A stretch of DNA of 64,000 nucleotides from Aphanomyces cochlioides (GCA_019828595.1 JAHQRK010000003.1:2294001-2358000); one strand, 5' to 3'; positions 31,998 to 45,537 are shown, numbered from the stretch's first letter. Notes: generated by a model not told the origin, from the sequence alone. A program made the numbers and translations.

Positions 31998-34811
31998 AAA
32001 GAGTTGGTGGATGTCAATGGAAATGTTGTCTCCAATCAACAAGGCATGTCTGACGTCCTGGTCGACTACTACAAGGACTTGTTTGCAGCTCCCGAGGTGC
32101 AGCGATCTGGAGACGAAGTGTCGTCATTTCTGACCCCATTGACTCGACACAAGCAACTGCCAGAGCAAGCCCAGAAAGAGCTGTCGGCTCCCTTGCGCGC
32201 CAACGAGTTCTATCATGCTATTCGACACAGCAGTTCGAACTCAGCGCCAGGTCCCAACGCTCTGCCATTCGAAGTCCTCAAACTTGCACCTCACAAGTGG
32301 TCGTTGGTATTGGAGCTGCTATTCACACACCAGCTCCATTCTCACCCTCGCTTGACTCCCATGCAACTTGTCAGTACGCTGGTGTTGCTGCACAAGAAAG
32401 GCCCCAAGTCACAGGCCAAGAACTATCGGCCCATTAGCCTACTCAACACGGATGCGAAAATCCTGACGAGTATTCTGGCTTATCGACTCCAGCGCCACAT
32501 TCGACACATCATCCACCCGGACCAGCAAGGCTTTATCCGTCGAAGCAATATCCAAACCAATATTGCACGACTGGATGACATGCTGCACCACATCAAACTA
32601 CACAGTCCGTCCTCGATGGTGGCACTGCTTGACTTTGAGAAAGCTTTTGATCGCGTGGACCACGCGTACTTGCTCCGCGTCCTCCGTCACTATGGCTTTC
32701 CCGAAACCTTTGTTGACATGGTTCGCGTACTGTACTCGGGCCGCAAGTCTCGCATCTTGGTGAACGGCTTCTTGTCCAAGCCAGTTCACATCTCACGCGG
32801 TGTGTTGCAAGGTGATCCACTGTCGCCACTTCTGTTTGTGATCGCTTTGGAACCGATGTGCCAACTCCTACGGCAACACTCCAACTATGGCATCAAGTGT
32901 GGGGATCGCTACCACACTGGGAGTTACTTTGCCGACGACTCGCAACTCTATGCGGCAAATGAGACGTGCCTCCACCGGCAGCTTGCATTGGTTCAAACCT
33001 TTTGCGACAAGTCTGGTTTCCGACTCAACGTAGACAAGACCCAAATTCTGACCTACAGCCAGTTGAATGGGAACCTTGCCTCACTACAAGTTACTTCCGA
33101 CAGTCCCGTGAAGGCTCTTGGTATCTTGGTTGCGCCCAATCTTTCTCCATTGGCACGTTTCAATTACGTGTTTGAGAAGTTTGTGGCTCGCTTGTCTTTG
33201 TGGCTCTACAAGGCTCGAACCATGGCCGGAAAAGTCACTATCCTGCACAGCATATGTCTGCCTGTGTTATGGTACCAACTGGCTTTTGTCCCTGCCGACA
33301 AAGACCTGGCCAAAAAGATCGACAAGGCCATGCTTCAATTTATGCATGGTGAAGAAATCAACCCATCCTCCTCTGTCCATGGCCTCCGTTTGATCAAAAA
33401 GGAGATCCTATTCATGCCGAAGAAGTCCGGTGGCTTAGGCCTGCACCATGCACTTGCTTTATGGCAACAACACAACCGCTCTGTCATGATCAGATGCATT
33501 CAAGCCATCACCACCCCACCCCGCAAGTCTGCCATGTCCGCCTGGATTACGCCGGGCTATACTCTCCTCGAGAAGGCTTTTCATCCATGGGGTTCCCCCC
33601 GAGATCTCCTCTTGGCAAATGGCTCTTCTGCATTCATCAGACGACTGTACAAGAATCCCAATATCACTCCAATGTGGAAAGCCTTATTGAGTAGCTGGTT
33701 TGAATCCCGCTGGACTCCGTACGGCTGTCCAAATCACATCTCATCTTTGGATGTTCCCCTTTGGCACAACTCGTATCTGCCTGGACTCGAAGACCTATAC
33801 GATCAGTGCTCTACATCGACGCAAGACCAAGCCAATGTATTGGCGTCGCTTCACATCACGAAGTTGTCGCATTTGTTGACTCCGTGTCAGCGAGTTTGGC
33901 CAGCTTCGATCTTGTTCGACAAAATCAACCGTGCCTGCCGCCAAGCCAATTTTGTCCCTCCAACGAAACAATGGATCTCAATCTTGGTGACCAAGTTATC
34001 ACGATTGTTTGAGATTGTTTCTGAAGAGGATGCTCCCGTGTTCCACTTGCCGACGCCAAGCTCTGAATGGATGGAATGGCACTGGATGATACACCCTGAC
34101 TCGAGTCCGATCTTGTTGGCGCTTGCGACTTCGAAATCGGCTAAGATCAGAGCTTCTCCAGCTGTCAGCTCGTCCATTCTTCCTACCAAGCATCTCAACC
34201 TGCCATCCAACTTTTACGAAGACCCCAAGCGCCTTACCCAACTTGCCGCCTTCCTCCAACCCGACCACATTCTCCCTCGATATGGAGAGTTCATTTTCAA
34301 GACCCTTCTCCGCGCCAACGCCATGCAATATCTGTTTCAGTACCAAGACCCCAAGCCGACGTGTGTCTTCTGTCGTGTCAATGAGACGTACGAGCATTTC
34401 CTGTTCTCTTGTGGATATGGTCAATCTGTTTGGTATTTCTTCAAGGCGATCCAGCGACTGCTCGAGTGTTCCTTTCCGTCGACTTGTCTGGAAATGTTCT
34501 ACGAGACGCCCAAGCCGTCCGATGGATACTACATCCGTGGCTATCTGAAGATCTGGCCGATTGTCCGAGCCTGCGTGTATTATCAAATATGGCTCCAACG
34601 TGCCGATCGCACCTTTCGACCCGACCTCACAGCGAAGAGTCCGATGGAAGTTGCCATTCATGCTGCCTCTTTGATCAAGCTACATCTACAACAGCTCCTG
34701 GTTGATCTCCCTCTCAAGAAGGGATACACCAAGGTATTCAATGTGCTCAAGCATCTATCTTCGGACCACTGGTTACGTCAACACATCATTCCTGACAGCG
34801 TCGTTTCATGA
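31998..34811 (+). pseudogene. ORF2 RT-zinc finger fragment, unit U2
   Basis: Open 937-codon frame. It is nearly identical to U1 until the last ~160 bp, where it has DHWLRQHIIPDS instead of DPWLRQHAIPDS and GCTGCCTC for GCTGCATC. These end changes match the U3/E4 type and suggest that exchange or conversion took place at the repeat boundary. Confidence 0.92.
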
Positions 34812-34957
34812 GTGAGCTAACGGCTCACTCACTTCATCTCCTGTTCAATGACCACTTTGCCATATTCTGTTTTCCAAGTTCTATTTATACAGTACGAGGC
34901 AAATTAGTAAGTCATTAGGGCCTTTGCTCAAAAATAAGGTTAATACAACTCATTTAA

Positions 34958-35334
34958 CCAGGGAAGCAGCCACCACAGGCACAAGGCCCCAGTGGTTCGC
35001 CCTCCTGAGTGAGGGCTTCGCTAGACAAGTTAACGACAGTGGTCTGGGGGTCAACCACTGACCCACTGAGGTTGACCCCCCCTGGAACTCCGGCGAGTGG
35101 AGCACCAGGTGAAGCGCTGGTGGAGCGAGACGCAGATTGGTCTCCAGAGACGCTGTTAGGGTCGAACTCGACCTCCACTTCGGCCCTAGGGTTAGGTGTA
35201 GAGACATTACTCACACCACTTCCGCCATCCTGATTGGACGACGAAAGTGGGTGAGGTGATACAATACCTGGAATGATGGTGACTCCGTGAGTGTTGGTCT
35301 CACGGAGCTCGGAACAGCTGTTGGCGTTGGACAT
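34958..35334 (-). pseudogene. ORF1 5' fragment, unit U3
   Basis: Third copy of the inverted ORF1 5' end (ATG 35334, 5' end 35395), same cut and same variants as U1 and U2. Confidence 0.88.
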
Positions 35335-35416
35335 TTTGAGCGCGGCGGCACTTGATAACTTCTTGACTTGAGGGGTACGAGGCAAATTCGGAAGTCCCAT
35401 TGTTGTTAGGGGGATC

Positions 35417-38230
35417 AAAGAGTTGGTGGATGTCAATGGAAATGTTGTCTCCAATCAACAAGGCATGTCTGACGTCCTGGTCGACTACTACAAGGACTTG
35501 TTTGCAGCTCCCGAGGTGCAGCGATCTGGAGACGAAGTGTCGTCATTTCTGACCCCATTGACTCGACACAAGCAACTGCCAGAGCAAGCCCAGAAAGAGC
35601 TGTCGGCTCCCTTGCGCGCCAACGAGTTCTATCATGCTATTCGACACAGCAGTTCGAACTCAGCGCCAGGTCCCAACGCTCTGCCATTCGAAGTCCTCAA
35701 ACTTGCACCTCACAAGTGGTCGTTGGTATTGGAGCTGCTATTCACACACCAGCTCCATTCTCACCCTCGCTTGACTCCCATGCAACTTGTCAGTACGCTG
35801 GTGTTGCTGCACAAGAAAGGCCCCAAGTCACAGGCCAAGAACTATCGGCCCATTAGCCTACTCAACACGGATGCGAAAATCCTGACGAGTATTCTGGCTT
35901 ATCGACTCCAGCGCCACATTCGACACATCATCCACCCGGACCAGCAAGGCTTTATCCGTCGAAGCAATATCCAAACCAATATTGCACGACTGGATGACAT
36001 GCTGCACCACATCAAACTACACAGTCCGTCCTCGATGGTGGCACTGCTTGACTTTGAGAAAGCTTTTGATCGCGTGGACCACGCGTACTTGCTCCGCGTC
36101 CTCCGTCACTATGGCTTTCCCGAAACCTTTGTTGACATGGTTCGCGTACTGTACTCGGGCCGCAAGTCTCGCATCTTGGTGAACGGCTTCTTGTCCAAGC
36201 CAGTTCACATCTCACGCGGTGTGTTGCAAGGTGATCCACTGTCGCCACTTCTGTTTGTGATCGCTTTGGAACCGATGTGCCAACTCCTACGGCAACACTC
36301 CAACTATGGCATCAAGTGTGGGGATCGCTACCACACTGGGAGTTACTTTGCCGACGACTCGCAACTCTATGCGGCAAATGAGACGTGCCTCCACCGGCAG
36401 CTTGCATTGGTTCAAACCTTTTGCGACAAGTCTGGTTTCCGACTCAACGTCGACAAGACACAGATTCTGACCTACAGCCAGTTGAATGGGAACCTTGCCT
36501 CACTACAAGTTACTTCCGACAGTCCCGTGAAGGCTCTTGGTATCTTGGTTGCGCCCAATCTTTCTCCATTGGCACGTTTCAATTACGTGTTTGAGAAGTT
36601 TGTGGCTCGCTTGTCTTTGTGGCTCTACAAGGCTCGAACCATGGCCGGAAAAGTCACTATCCTGCACAGCATATGTCTGCCTGTGTTATGGTACCAACTG
36701 GCTTTTGTCCCTGCCGACAAAGACCTGGCCAAAAAGATCGACAAGGCCATGCTTCAATTTATGCATGGTGAAGAAATCAACCCATCCTCCTCTGTCCATG
36801 GCCTCCGTTTGATCAAAAAGGATATCATATTCATGCCGAAGAAGTCCGGTGGCTTAGGCCTGCACCATGCACTTGCTTTATGGCAACAACACAACCGCTC
36901 TGTCATGATCAGATGCATTCAAGCCATCACCACCCCACCCCGCAAGTCTGCCATGTCCGCCTGGATTACGCCGGGCTATACTCTCCTCGAGAAGGCTTTT
37001 CATCCATGGGGTTCCCCCCGAGATCTCCTCTTGGCAAATGGTACTTCTGCATTCATCAGACAACTGTACAAGAATCCCAATATCACTCCAATGTGGAAAG
37101 CCTTATTGAGTAGCTGGTTTGAATCCCGCTGGACTCCGTACGGCTGTCCAAATCACATCTCATCTTTGGATGTTCCCCTTTGGCACAACTCGTATCTGCC
37201 TGGACTCGAAGACCTATACGATCAGTTCTCTACATCGACGCAAGACCAAGCCAATGTATTGGCTTCGCTTCACATCACGAAGTTGTCGCATTTGTTGACT
37301 CCGTGTCAGCGAGTTTGGCCAGCTTCGATCTTGTTCGACAAAATCAACCGTGCCTGCCGCCAAGCCAATTTTGTCCCTCCAACGAAACAATGGATCTCAA
37401 TCTTGGTGACCAAGTTATCACGATTGTTTGAGATTGTTTCTGAAGAGGATGCTCCCGTGTTCCACTTGCCGACGCCAAGCTCTGAATGGATGGAATGGCA
37501 CTGGATGATTCACCCTGACTCGAGTCCTATCTTGTTGGCATTTGCGACTTCGAAATCGGCTAAGATCAGAGCTTCTCCAGCTATCAGCTCGTCCATTCTT
37601 CCTACCAAGCATCTCAACCTGCCATCCAACTTTTATGAAGACCCCAAGCGCCTTACCCAACTTGCCGCCTTCCTCCAACCCGACCACATTCTCCCTCGAT
37701 ATGGAGAGTTCATTTTCAAGACCCTTCTCCGCGCCAACGCCATGCAATATCTGTTTCAGTACCAAGACCCCAAGCCGACGTGTGTCTTCTGTCGTGTCAA
37801 TGAGACGTACGAGCATTTCCTGTTCTCTTGTGGATATGGTCAATCTGTTTGGTATTCCTTCAAGACAATCCAGCGACTGCTCGAGTGTTCCTTTCCGTCA
37901 ACGTGTCTGGAAATGTTCTACGAGACGCCCAAGCCGTCCGATGGATACTACATCCGTGGCTATCTGAAGATCTGGCCGATTGTCCGAGCCTGCGTGTATT
38001 ATCAAATATGGCTCCAACGTGCCGATCGCACCTTTCGACCCGACCTCACAGCGAAGAGTCCGATGGAAGTTGCCATTCATGCTGCCTCTTTGATCAAGCT
38101 ACATCTACAACAGCTCCTGGTTGATCTCCCTCTCAAGAAGGGATACACCAAGGTATTCAATGTGCTCAAGCATCTATCTTCGGATCCCTGGTTACGTCAA
38201 CACATCATTCCTAACAGCGTCGTTTCATGA
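35417..38230 (+). pseudogene. ORF2 RT-zinc finger fragment, unit U3
   Basis: Open 937-codon frame from FKELVDV to TGA at 38228-38230. The first ~1 kb matches U1/U2. From about 36450 it carries many private changes (GTCGACAAGACACAG, KKDIIF, YDQFSTS, VWYSFKTIQ), and it ends IIPNSVVS like the minus-strand E4 copy. It is therefore a mosaic of two ORF2 lineages. Its 3'UTR is split by E3 after 66 bp and resumes at 45701. Confidence 0.92.
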
Positions 38231-38278
38231 GTGAGCATGACGGCTCACCACTTCGTCTCCTGTTCAATGACCACTTTG

Positions 38279-38296
38279 CCATATTCTGTTTTCCAA
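38279..38296. repeat. Target-site duplication, left copy, element E3
   Basis: CCATATTCTGTTTTCCAA (18 bp), repeated at 45683-45700. The target is the 3'UTR of the U3 element, same orientation. Confidence 0.95.
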
Positions 38297-38357
38297 ACTT
38301 CCGAATTTGCCTCGTACCCCTCAAGTCAAGAAGTTATCAAGTGCCGCCGCGCTCAAA
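38297..38357 (+). promoter_or_regulatory. 5' leader of the element (61 nt)
   Basis: Starts ACTTCCG and runs to the first AUG. It contains AATTTGCCTCGTAC (38304-38317), the exact reverse complement of GTACGAGGCAAATT in the 3'UTR (45617-45630). The leader is very short for a LINE and shows no obvious TATA box. Any internal promoter must lie here or inside ORF1. All 5' ends in the window (2396, 6137, 9879, 20689, 21012, 24826, 38297, 49171) stop at the same base. Confidence 0.75.
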
Positions 38358-41300
38358 ATGTCCAACCCAACAGCTGTTCCGAGCTCCGTGAGACCAACAC
38401 TCACGGAGTCACCATCATTCCAGGTATTGTATCACCTCACCCACTTTCGTCGTCCAATCAGGATGGCGGAAGTGGTGTGAGTAATGTCTCTACACCTAAC
38501 CCTAGGGCCGAAGTGGAGGTCGAGTTCGACCCCAACAGCGTCTCTGGAGACCAATCTGCGTCTCGCTCCCCCAGCGCTTCACCTGGTGCTCCACTCGCCG
38601 GAGTTCCAGGGGGGGTCAACCTCAGTGGGTCAGTGGTTGACCCCCAGACCACTGTCGTTAACTTGTCTAGCGAAGCCCTCACTCAGGAGGGCGAACCACT
38701 GGGGCCTTGTGCCTGTGGTGGCTGCTTCCCTGGACTCCAATTGGAGTCGATCCCCAGTGAAGGCGGCGAGAAAACGGGGTCCATGCCAGCCCTAGAGGCT
38801 ACGAGGGCCCCCCCTATGGGCACACCCTGCGGTTCTGTCTACTTCCCCCCAGGGGCCTCTTCGGAGGGGCGGGGGCGGTATCCCGATTTGGGTTCTCGCC
38901 GGAGCAATGGTGTACCCCAGTCACCGTGCTGCGGGGATGGCATGGATTCCCCTTCTACCCCTGTCACTGGGGGTCTGGCCCCGGCCTTTCTCGTGACCAA
39001 TGGGACTGAGCCAGCAGCCACCAACCGCGTCGCCCCCTGTGCTGAGCCTCCTAGAACGGGAGAGGAAGAAGAAAAATCTCAAGAGGACGTGGATATGGTC
39101 TCTGGAGACGCCGAGGGGAAGGATTCTACTGAAACCGAGGCCTTAACCGACGAGGGAAATACTCAAATTCACTCTGAGGTTGATGGGTCAGGCGACATTA
39201 ACGGCCAAGCGAAGTCGTGTGATACTCCTGGAGAAGTTATTCAAGAGGAACAATCGACAAACAATGACAATGACCAGTCAAATCAAGACATTGTCGACAA
39301 ATCCGTTGCTCAAGGAAATGGCGCTGTTGATCCTCCTACCGCGGCAGACAAAATACAAGGCGATCAAGAGCAACAAAACGCTGAAAAGGCCAATCCATGG
39401 ACGCAAAAGACTCCCGGCAAGGATTCAGCTTCGTCCAAGAAAGATTCCAAGCAAGGCAATGCCCCCAAAGGCGCGAAACATCGCAACACTGGTGCTCATG
39501 CTATTGCCGATGACGATATTGCGCGATGCGAGGCCATGGCGGACGCATTCTACAAAGACTCTGGTGACATGGACGCCTTCATTGAAAACATTTTGCTCAC
39601 CCCCCAGTCCCAAGTGTACGAGCTCACAGTCAAGTTGGGCGAAGCCTACAAGGACTGGTCCGAAAAAGTCATCTGCGATCAATTTGTCAAGGAAAATCCT
39701 GGTTCGTTATGGGGCTCCAAATTTCCGAACATTTTGATCCACAAGAAGAACCCACAGACCATTGTGATCTCAAGTTACAACTTGTCTACATGCGTGGAAA
39801 TGGGAGGCACAACGTTTCGACTTGGTGGCAAAGACTTCCTGGTTCCCAAATACTCGCGTTATGGCAACAACTACTACGTTACGTTCAACAAGGTCAGTCA
39901 CCCTTCGATGGCCAAGGCAATTGTCAAGAAAATGGCTGCATTGACCAAGTCAGTGATAGCAGCATTCAACCCTACTGCTGGTCAGAACATCAAGTCGCCG
40001 CATTTGAGAGTCATTTTCAAGTCGTCTGCGCCTCCTGCAGTGCTGGTGCCAAAATCCGGCGACGCACTACGCGAAATCACCATTACGGATCCGTCGGGTC
40101 AGCCTTTTGTCGTCGTGTTTCAGCACAAGATCGCTGCTCTGAACAAGACATTGCCTCCGTCGATTGTTTCACGACGTGCAGAGGCCAAGGCTGAAAAAGC
40201 GAAGGCAAAAGCGGCCAAGGCAGCGGCAAAATCTCCTCCGTCAGGAGAAAAAGAACCTGAACCTGATGGAGACGATCATGATCAAGACCCTGGAACAAAT
40301 GCGGAAGGCAAGGCCGACTCAACTGAGGCATCTGAAGATGGTCAAGATGAACAACCACAGCCAACAGCTCCTTCTCATGGCTCTGATGTCGATATGTCTG
40401 GTGACAGCGATCCCCCTAACAACAATGGACAAGACAAACAACAAGAAGATGTGGAAATGTCTACCAACGAATCGCCCGCTCTTGCTCCACCAAGTGAGCA
40501 GCCCAAGAACTCGCTGGACCTTCAATTGGTAACGGGCTACCGGTCTGGACCAGCTCCAAAACGTACTTTGCCTTCGTCCCCACGTTTGGATCCCCTGCCG
40601 ACATCCAACCGTTTTCATATCCTCGAAGAAGACGACGTGGAACTCTCGTTTGAAGACTTTGCAGTGCCTCGAATTGTATTGGAAGATTCAAGTGCGCCAC
40701 GCCCGAAAAAGACCAAAGGCAAAGCGAAGAAACAACGACTTGACAAGTCTGCTGCAGCCCACCTCGAATTGGCGAAGAAGATCATTCGAGACAAGAAAGT
40801 CGAAGGCAGTATCACCGAATGTCAACGCATTTTGCGAGATGATCCTCAGCTCGTTGCACATGCTATGTACGCACAAGATGAAGACCTCAGTTTGTTTCAG
40901 TCACTTGTTGCAACCAAGACTATTGAGCGCAAGATGGCTTTGTTAAAAGCTCAAGGCAAGCCTCACAACTACAAACATCACGTCAACTTCATGGCTCAAT
41001 ACAAGATTCACCCGTCAGAAATCTTGGAAGAATTGACCACGGACATACCAGAGATCAAGCGCATCCTCTTTGCACTTGCTACGATTGACTTATTCCTCTC
41101 AAATCGGGCCCCAGACCTCTACACAAACTCGGAGGCACTGACTGTTCTATTGAACCAAGAAGCAACAAGATTGCCTGACACCAACTGCTTGACGGACTGG
41201 TCGCTGTTTGCTTTGATCGAAAACTTCAGCGACAATCTCGAGAAGTTCACTTTGCCGGCTCCCGTCTTGTCGGCCATCTCGATGCTCAAAAGCATCACCA

Positions 41301-41395
41301 ACAATTACCACATCGACGAGCTCTGCAGCAAAGCTCACCACTCCATGAACGCCGACGAAATTGATCCCCTCGATTTGGAGGACGATCAACTCTAA
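38358..41395 (+). pseudogene. ORF1 of E3, 1-bp deletion at codon 4
   Basis: The ATG at 38358 is followed by TCCAACCCAAC where other copies have TCCAACGCCAAC. Loss of one G at about 38367 throws the native start out of frame. The rest of ORF1 (over 1,000 codons) is open to TAA at 41393-41395. By chance that frame is also open upstream through the leader and back into the U3 3'UTR, to an AUG at 38237. A read-through transcript could thus encode a near-complete ORF1 with about 40 foreign N-terminal residues. The central and C-terminal domains are unaltered. Confidence 0.92.
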
Positions 41396-41473
41396 GGCTT
41401 CTATCCCCTGCTTCAATCCATTTCAACCTCCCCTCTGACCCCTCCATTCTACTCATTTTCATCTGTACTCGTG

Positions 41474-44400
41474 ATGAGTGACAACAACTTCTCCGATGTC
41501 CCAACTGAACTCGTGGACTGGGACCCACAAATCATCTCCCTCAACACCAATGGCTTCTCCAACAGTCATCGGTACATCCTCGACAAACTATCAAGTGTTC
41601 ACGACGTTTCCTTTATCCAAGAAACCCGTTTCCGCACGCCAAGTCTCCACGACGGTGTTGCGTTCCATTGGCAACGCATCACAAACCACGAAGGCTCTTT
41701 GTTCTTTGAAGAGCCTATTTACCCTGAAGTATCCACGTCGCCAGCCACTGGAGGTCTGGCTACGTTGATACATCCTCACTCTCCTTTGAAGAACGCCACT
41801 CAAGTCCCTCATGACAACCCAGTGCTTCGTGGTCGTTATCTACAAGTGCGATGTACTCTGGGTCCACTGACAGTCGTTCTCCACAATATCTATGCGCCGG
41901 CAGCCTTCCAAGAACGAGCAAGTTACTTCGAAGAATTGCCACGCGACTTTCCTCCACATGCGCTCCACATTGTTGGAGGAGATTTCAACTGCACTCTCAA
42001 CAAAGATTTGGATTCGTTGAGACCCAGTACCTCCACCATGGCCGGCACCCTTCAACTGGAACAATGGATGCACAGTTTGTCTCTGGTGGATCTGTTTCGC
42101 CGTCAAAACCCCGTGGCAAGAACCTTCACAAGTCCCACACTCACCAACCGACTCGACTACATCTTTTGTTCGTCCACCTTGGCGGGTCTTCGTCATTGGA
42201 AGGCGACGCACATGCCACACGTTCCACAGGCTGACCACGTGGCTTGTCGTATCATCTCAAAGCGTCAAACATTGCGCCATGGCTCTGGATCATGGAAAGC
42301 TCCAACTTGGCTACTTCGTCTACCACGAGCGGCCGAGATTGTTCATGGATGTCTGGATCGATTTTTGGACAAGTCTCCATCATTCCACAATATCTCCAAG
42401 GCCTACGACATGCTGGTCAATGATATCCGCTCCCAACTCAAAGAATTCCATTCTCAACGATTGGAGAAACAACGTCTGCCGTTGAAGAAGTTAGCTGTCG
42501 AGATCGCTTCGCTTTTGCAAGTCCCCAACATGCGTCAAGATGCAGTGCTGGTGGATCGAGTGCGAGACCTTCAAAAGCAAATTCACGAGCTGCAAGATCG
42601 AGACAAGCAGTTTCGTCAAGACCAGGCGTTCCAACTTCACTTGTACAAAGCAGAGCGCTCGTCCAAGTTCCACTTCATGTCCCCTGTCCCTACCCCCTTG
42701 AAGAAGACAGTCTTCAAAGAGTTGGTGGATGTTTGGTGGATGTCAATGGAAATGTTGTCTCCAATCAACAAGGCATGTCTGACGTCCTGGTCGACTACTA
42801 CAAGGACTTGTTTGCAGCTCCCGACGTGCAGCGATCTGGAGACGAAGTGTCGTCATTTCTGACCCCATTGACTCGACACAAGCAACTGCCAGAGCAAGCC
42901 CAGAAAGAGCTGTCGGCTCCCTTGCGCGCCAACGAGTTCTATCATGCTATTCGACACAGCAGTTCGAACTCAGCGCCAGGTCCCAACGCTCTGCCATTCG
43001 AAGTCCTCAAACTTGCACCTCACAAGTGGTCGTTGGTATTGGAGCTGCTATTCACACACCAGCTCCATTCTCACCCTCGCTTGACTCCCATGCAACTTGT
43101 CAGTACGCTGGTGTTGCTGCACAAGAAAGGCCCCAAGTCACAAGCCAAGAACTATCGGCCCATTAGCCTACTCAACACGGATGTGAAATCCTGACGAGTA
43201 TTCTGGCTTATCGACTCCAGCGCCACATTCGACACATCATCCACCCGGACCAGCAAGGCTTTATCCGTCGAAGCAATATCCAAACCAATATTACACGACT
43301 GGATGACATGCTGCACCACATCAAACTACACAGTCCGTCCTCGATGGTGGCACTGCTTGACTTTGAGAAAGCTTTTGATCGCGTGGACCACGCGTACTTG
43401 CTCCGCGTCCTCCGTCACTATGGCTTTCCCGAAACCTTTGTTGACATGGTTCGCGTACTGTACTCGGGCCGCAAGTCTCGCATCTTGGTGAACGGCTTCT
43501 TGTCCAAGCCAGTTCACATCTCACGCGGTGTGTTGCAAGGTGATCCACTGTCGCCACTTCTGTTTGTGATCGCTTTGGAACCGATGTGCCAACTCCTACG
43601 GCAACACTCCAACTATGGCATCAAGTGTGGGGATCGCTACCACACTGGGAGTTACTTTGCCGACGACTCGCAACTCTATGCGGCAAATGAGACGTGCCTC
43701 CACCGGCAGCTTGTTGGTTCAAACCTTTTGCGACAAGTCTGGTTTCCGACTCAACGTAGACAAGACCCAAATTCTGACCTACAGCCAGTTGAATGGGAAC
43801 CTTGCCTCACTACAAGTTACTTCCGACAGTCCCGTGAAGGCTCTTGGTATCTTGGTTGCGCCCAATCTTTCTCCATTGGCACGTTTCAATTACGTGTTTG
43901 AGAAGTTTGTGGCTCGCTTGTCTTTGTGGCTCTACAAGGCTCGAACCATGGCCGGAAAAGTCACTATCCTGCACAGCATATGTCTGCCTGTGTTATGGTA
44001 CCAACTGGCTTTTGTCCCTGCCGACAAAGACCTGGCGAAAAAGATCGACAAGGCCATGCTTCAATTTATGCATGGTGAAGAAATCAACCCATCCTCCTCT
44101 GTCCATGGCCTCCGTTTGATCAAAAAGGAGATCCTATTCATGCCGAAGAAGTCCGGTGGCTTAGGCCTGCACCATGCACTTGCTTTATGGCAACAACACA
44201 ACCGCTCTGTCATGATCAGATGCATTCAAGCCATCACCACCCCACCCCGCAAGTCTGCCATGTCCGCCTGGATTACGCCGGGCTATACTCTCCTCGAGAA
44301 GGCTTTTCATCCATGGGGTTCCCCCCGAGATCTCCTCTTGGCGAATGGTACTTCTGCATTCATCAGACAACTGTACAAGAATCCCAATATCACTCCAATG

Positions 44401-45537
44401 TGGAAAGCCTTATTGAGTAGCTGGTTTGAATCCCGCTGGACTCCGTACGGCTGTCCAAATCACATCTCATCTTTGGATGTTCCCCTTTGGCACAACTCGT
44501 ATCTGCCTGGACTCGAAGACCTATACGATCAGTGCTCTACATCGACGCAAGACCAAGCCAATGTATTGGCTTCGCTTCACATCACGAAGTTGTCGCATTT
44601 GTTGACTCCGTGTCAGCGAGTTTGGCCAGCTTCGATCTTGTTCGACAAAATCAACCGTGCCTGCCGCCAAGCCAATTTTGTCCCTCCAACGAAACAATGG
44701 ATCTCAATCTTGGTGACCAAGTTATCACGATTGTTTGAGATTGTTTCTGAAGAGGATGCTCCCGTGTTCCACTTGCCGACGCCAAGCTCTGAATGGATGG
44801 AATGGCACTGGATGATTCACCCTGACTCGAGTCCGATCTTGTTGGCGTTTGCGACTTCGAAATCGGCTAAGATCAGAGCTTCTCCAGCTGCCAGCTCGTC
44901 CATTCTTCCTACCAAGCATCTCAACCTGCCATCCAACTTTTACGAAGACCCCAAGCGCCTTACCCAACTTGCCGCCTTCCTCCAACCCGACCACATCCTC
45001 CCTCGATATGGAGAGTTCATTTTCAAGACCCTTCTCCGCGCCAACGCCATGCAATATCTGTTTCAGTACCAAGACCCCAAGCCGACGTGTGTCTTCTGTC
45101 GTGTCAATGAGACGTACGAGCATTTCCTGTTCTCTTGTGGATATGGTCAATCTGTTTGGTATTTCTTCAAGGCGATCCAGCGACTGCTCGAGTGTTCCTT
45201 TCCGTCCACGTGTCTGGAAATGTTCTACGAGACGCCCCAGCCGTCCGATGGATACTACATCCGTGGCTATCTGAAGATCTGGCCGATTGTCCGAGCCTGC
45301 GTGTATTATCAAATATGGCTCCAACGTGCCGATCGCACCTTTCGACCCGACCTCACAGCGAAGAGTCCGATGGAAGTTGCCATTCATGCTGCCTCTTTGA
45401 TCAAGCTACATCTACAACAGCTCCTGGTTGATCTCCCTCTCAAGAAGGGATACACCAAGGTATTCAATGTGCTCAAGCATCTATCTTCGGACCCCTGGTT
45501 ACGTCAACACGCCATTCCTGACAGCGTCGTTTCATGA
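41474..45537 (+). pseudogene. ORF2 of E3, three frame-breaking changes
   Basis: ATG at 41474, TGA at 45535-45537. Lesions: an 11-bp tandem duplication (42722-42732 / 42733-42743) just before the RT domain, shared with E6; loss of one A near 43188 (GTGAAATCC for GTGAAAATCC); loss of 2 nt near 43712 (CTTGTTGG for CTTGCATTGG), just after the FADD box. EN (codons 1-260) and the linker are open to 42862 in frame 1, with all EN motifs present. Gly replaces Arg at residue 61. The RT and zinc finger are readable only in pieces. Confidence 0.93.

Larger units (their letters stand above)
28120..38296 (+). repeat. Tandem array of 3419-bp composite units U1-U3
   Basis: Period is exactly 3419 bp: unit starts at 28120, 31539 and 34958. 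Each unit holds 438 bp of inverted ORF1 5' end (minus), a 21-bp inverted ORF1 remnant, then plus-strand ORF2 from codon ~422 and the 3'UTR. U1 and U2 are almost identical. U3 differs from them mainly in its right half and is interrupted in its 3'UTR by E3. E2 just upstream is homologous to the ORF2 half, so unequal exchange between direct ORF2 repeats explains the period. The joint inside each unit is the mirror image of the one at 49137-49171. Confidence 0.93.

Noticed and set aside
42733..42743. Programmed frameshift site in ORF2
   Set aside because: The change is a plain 11-bp tandem duplication absent from the intact ORF2; no slippery heptamer with downstream structure is evident.
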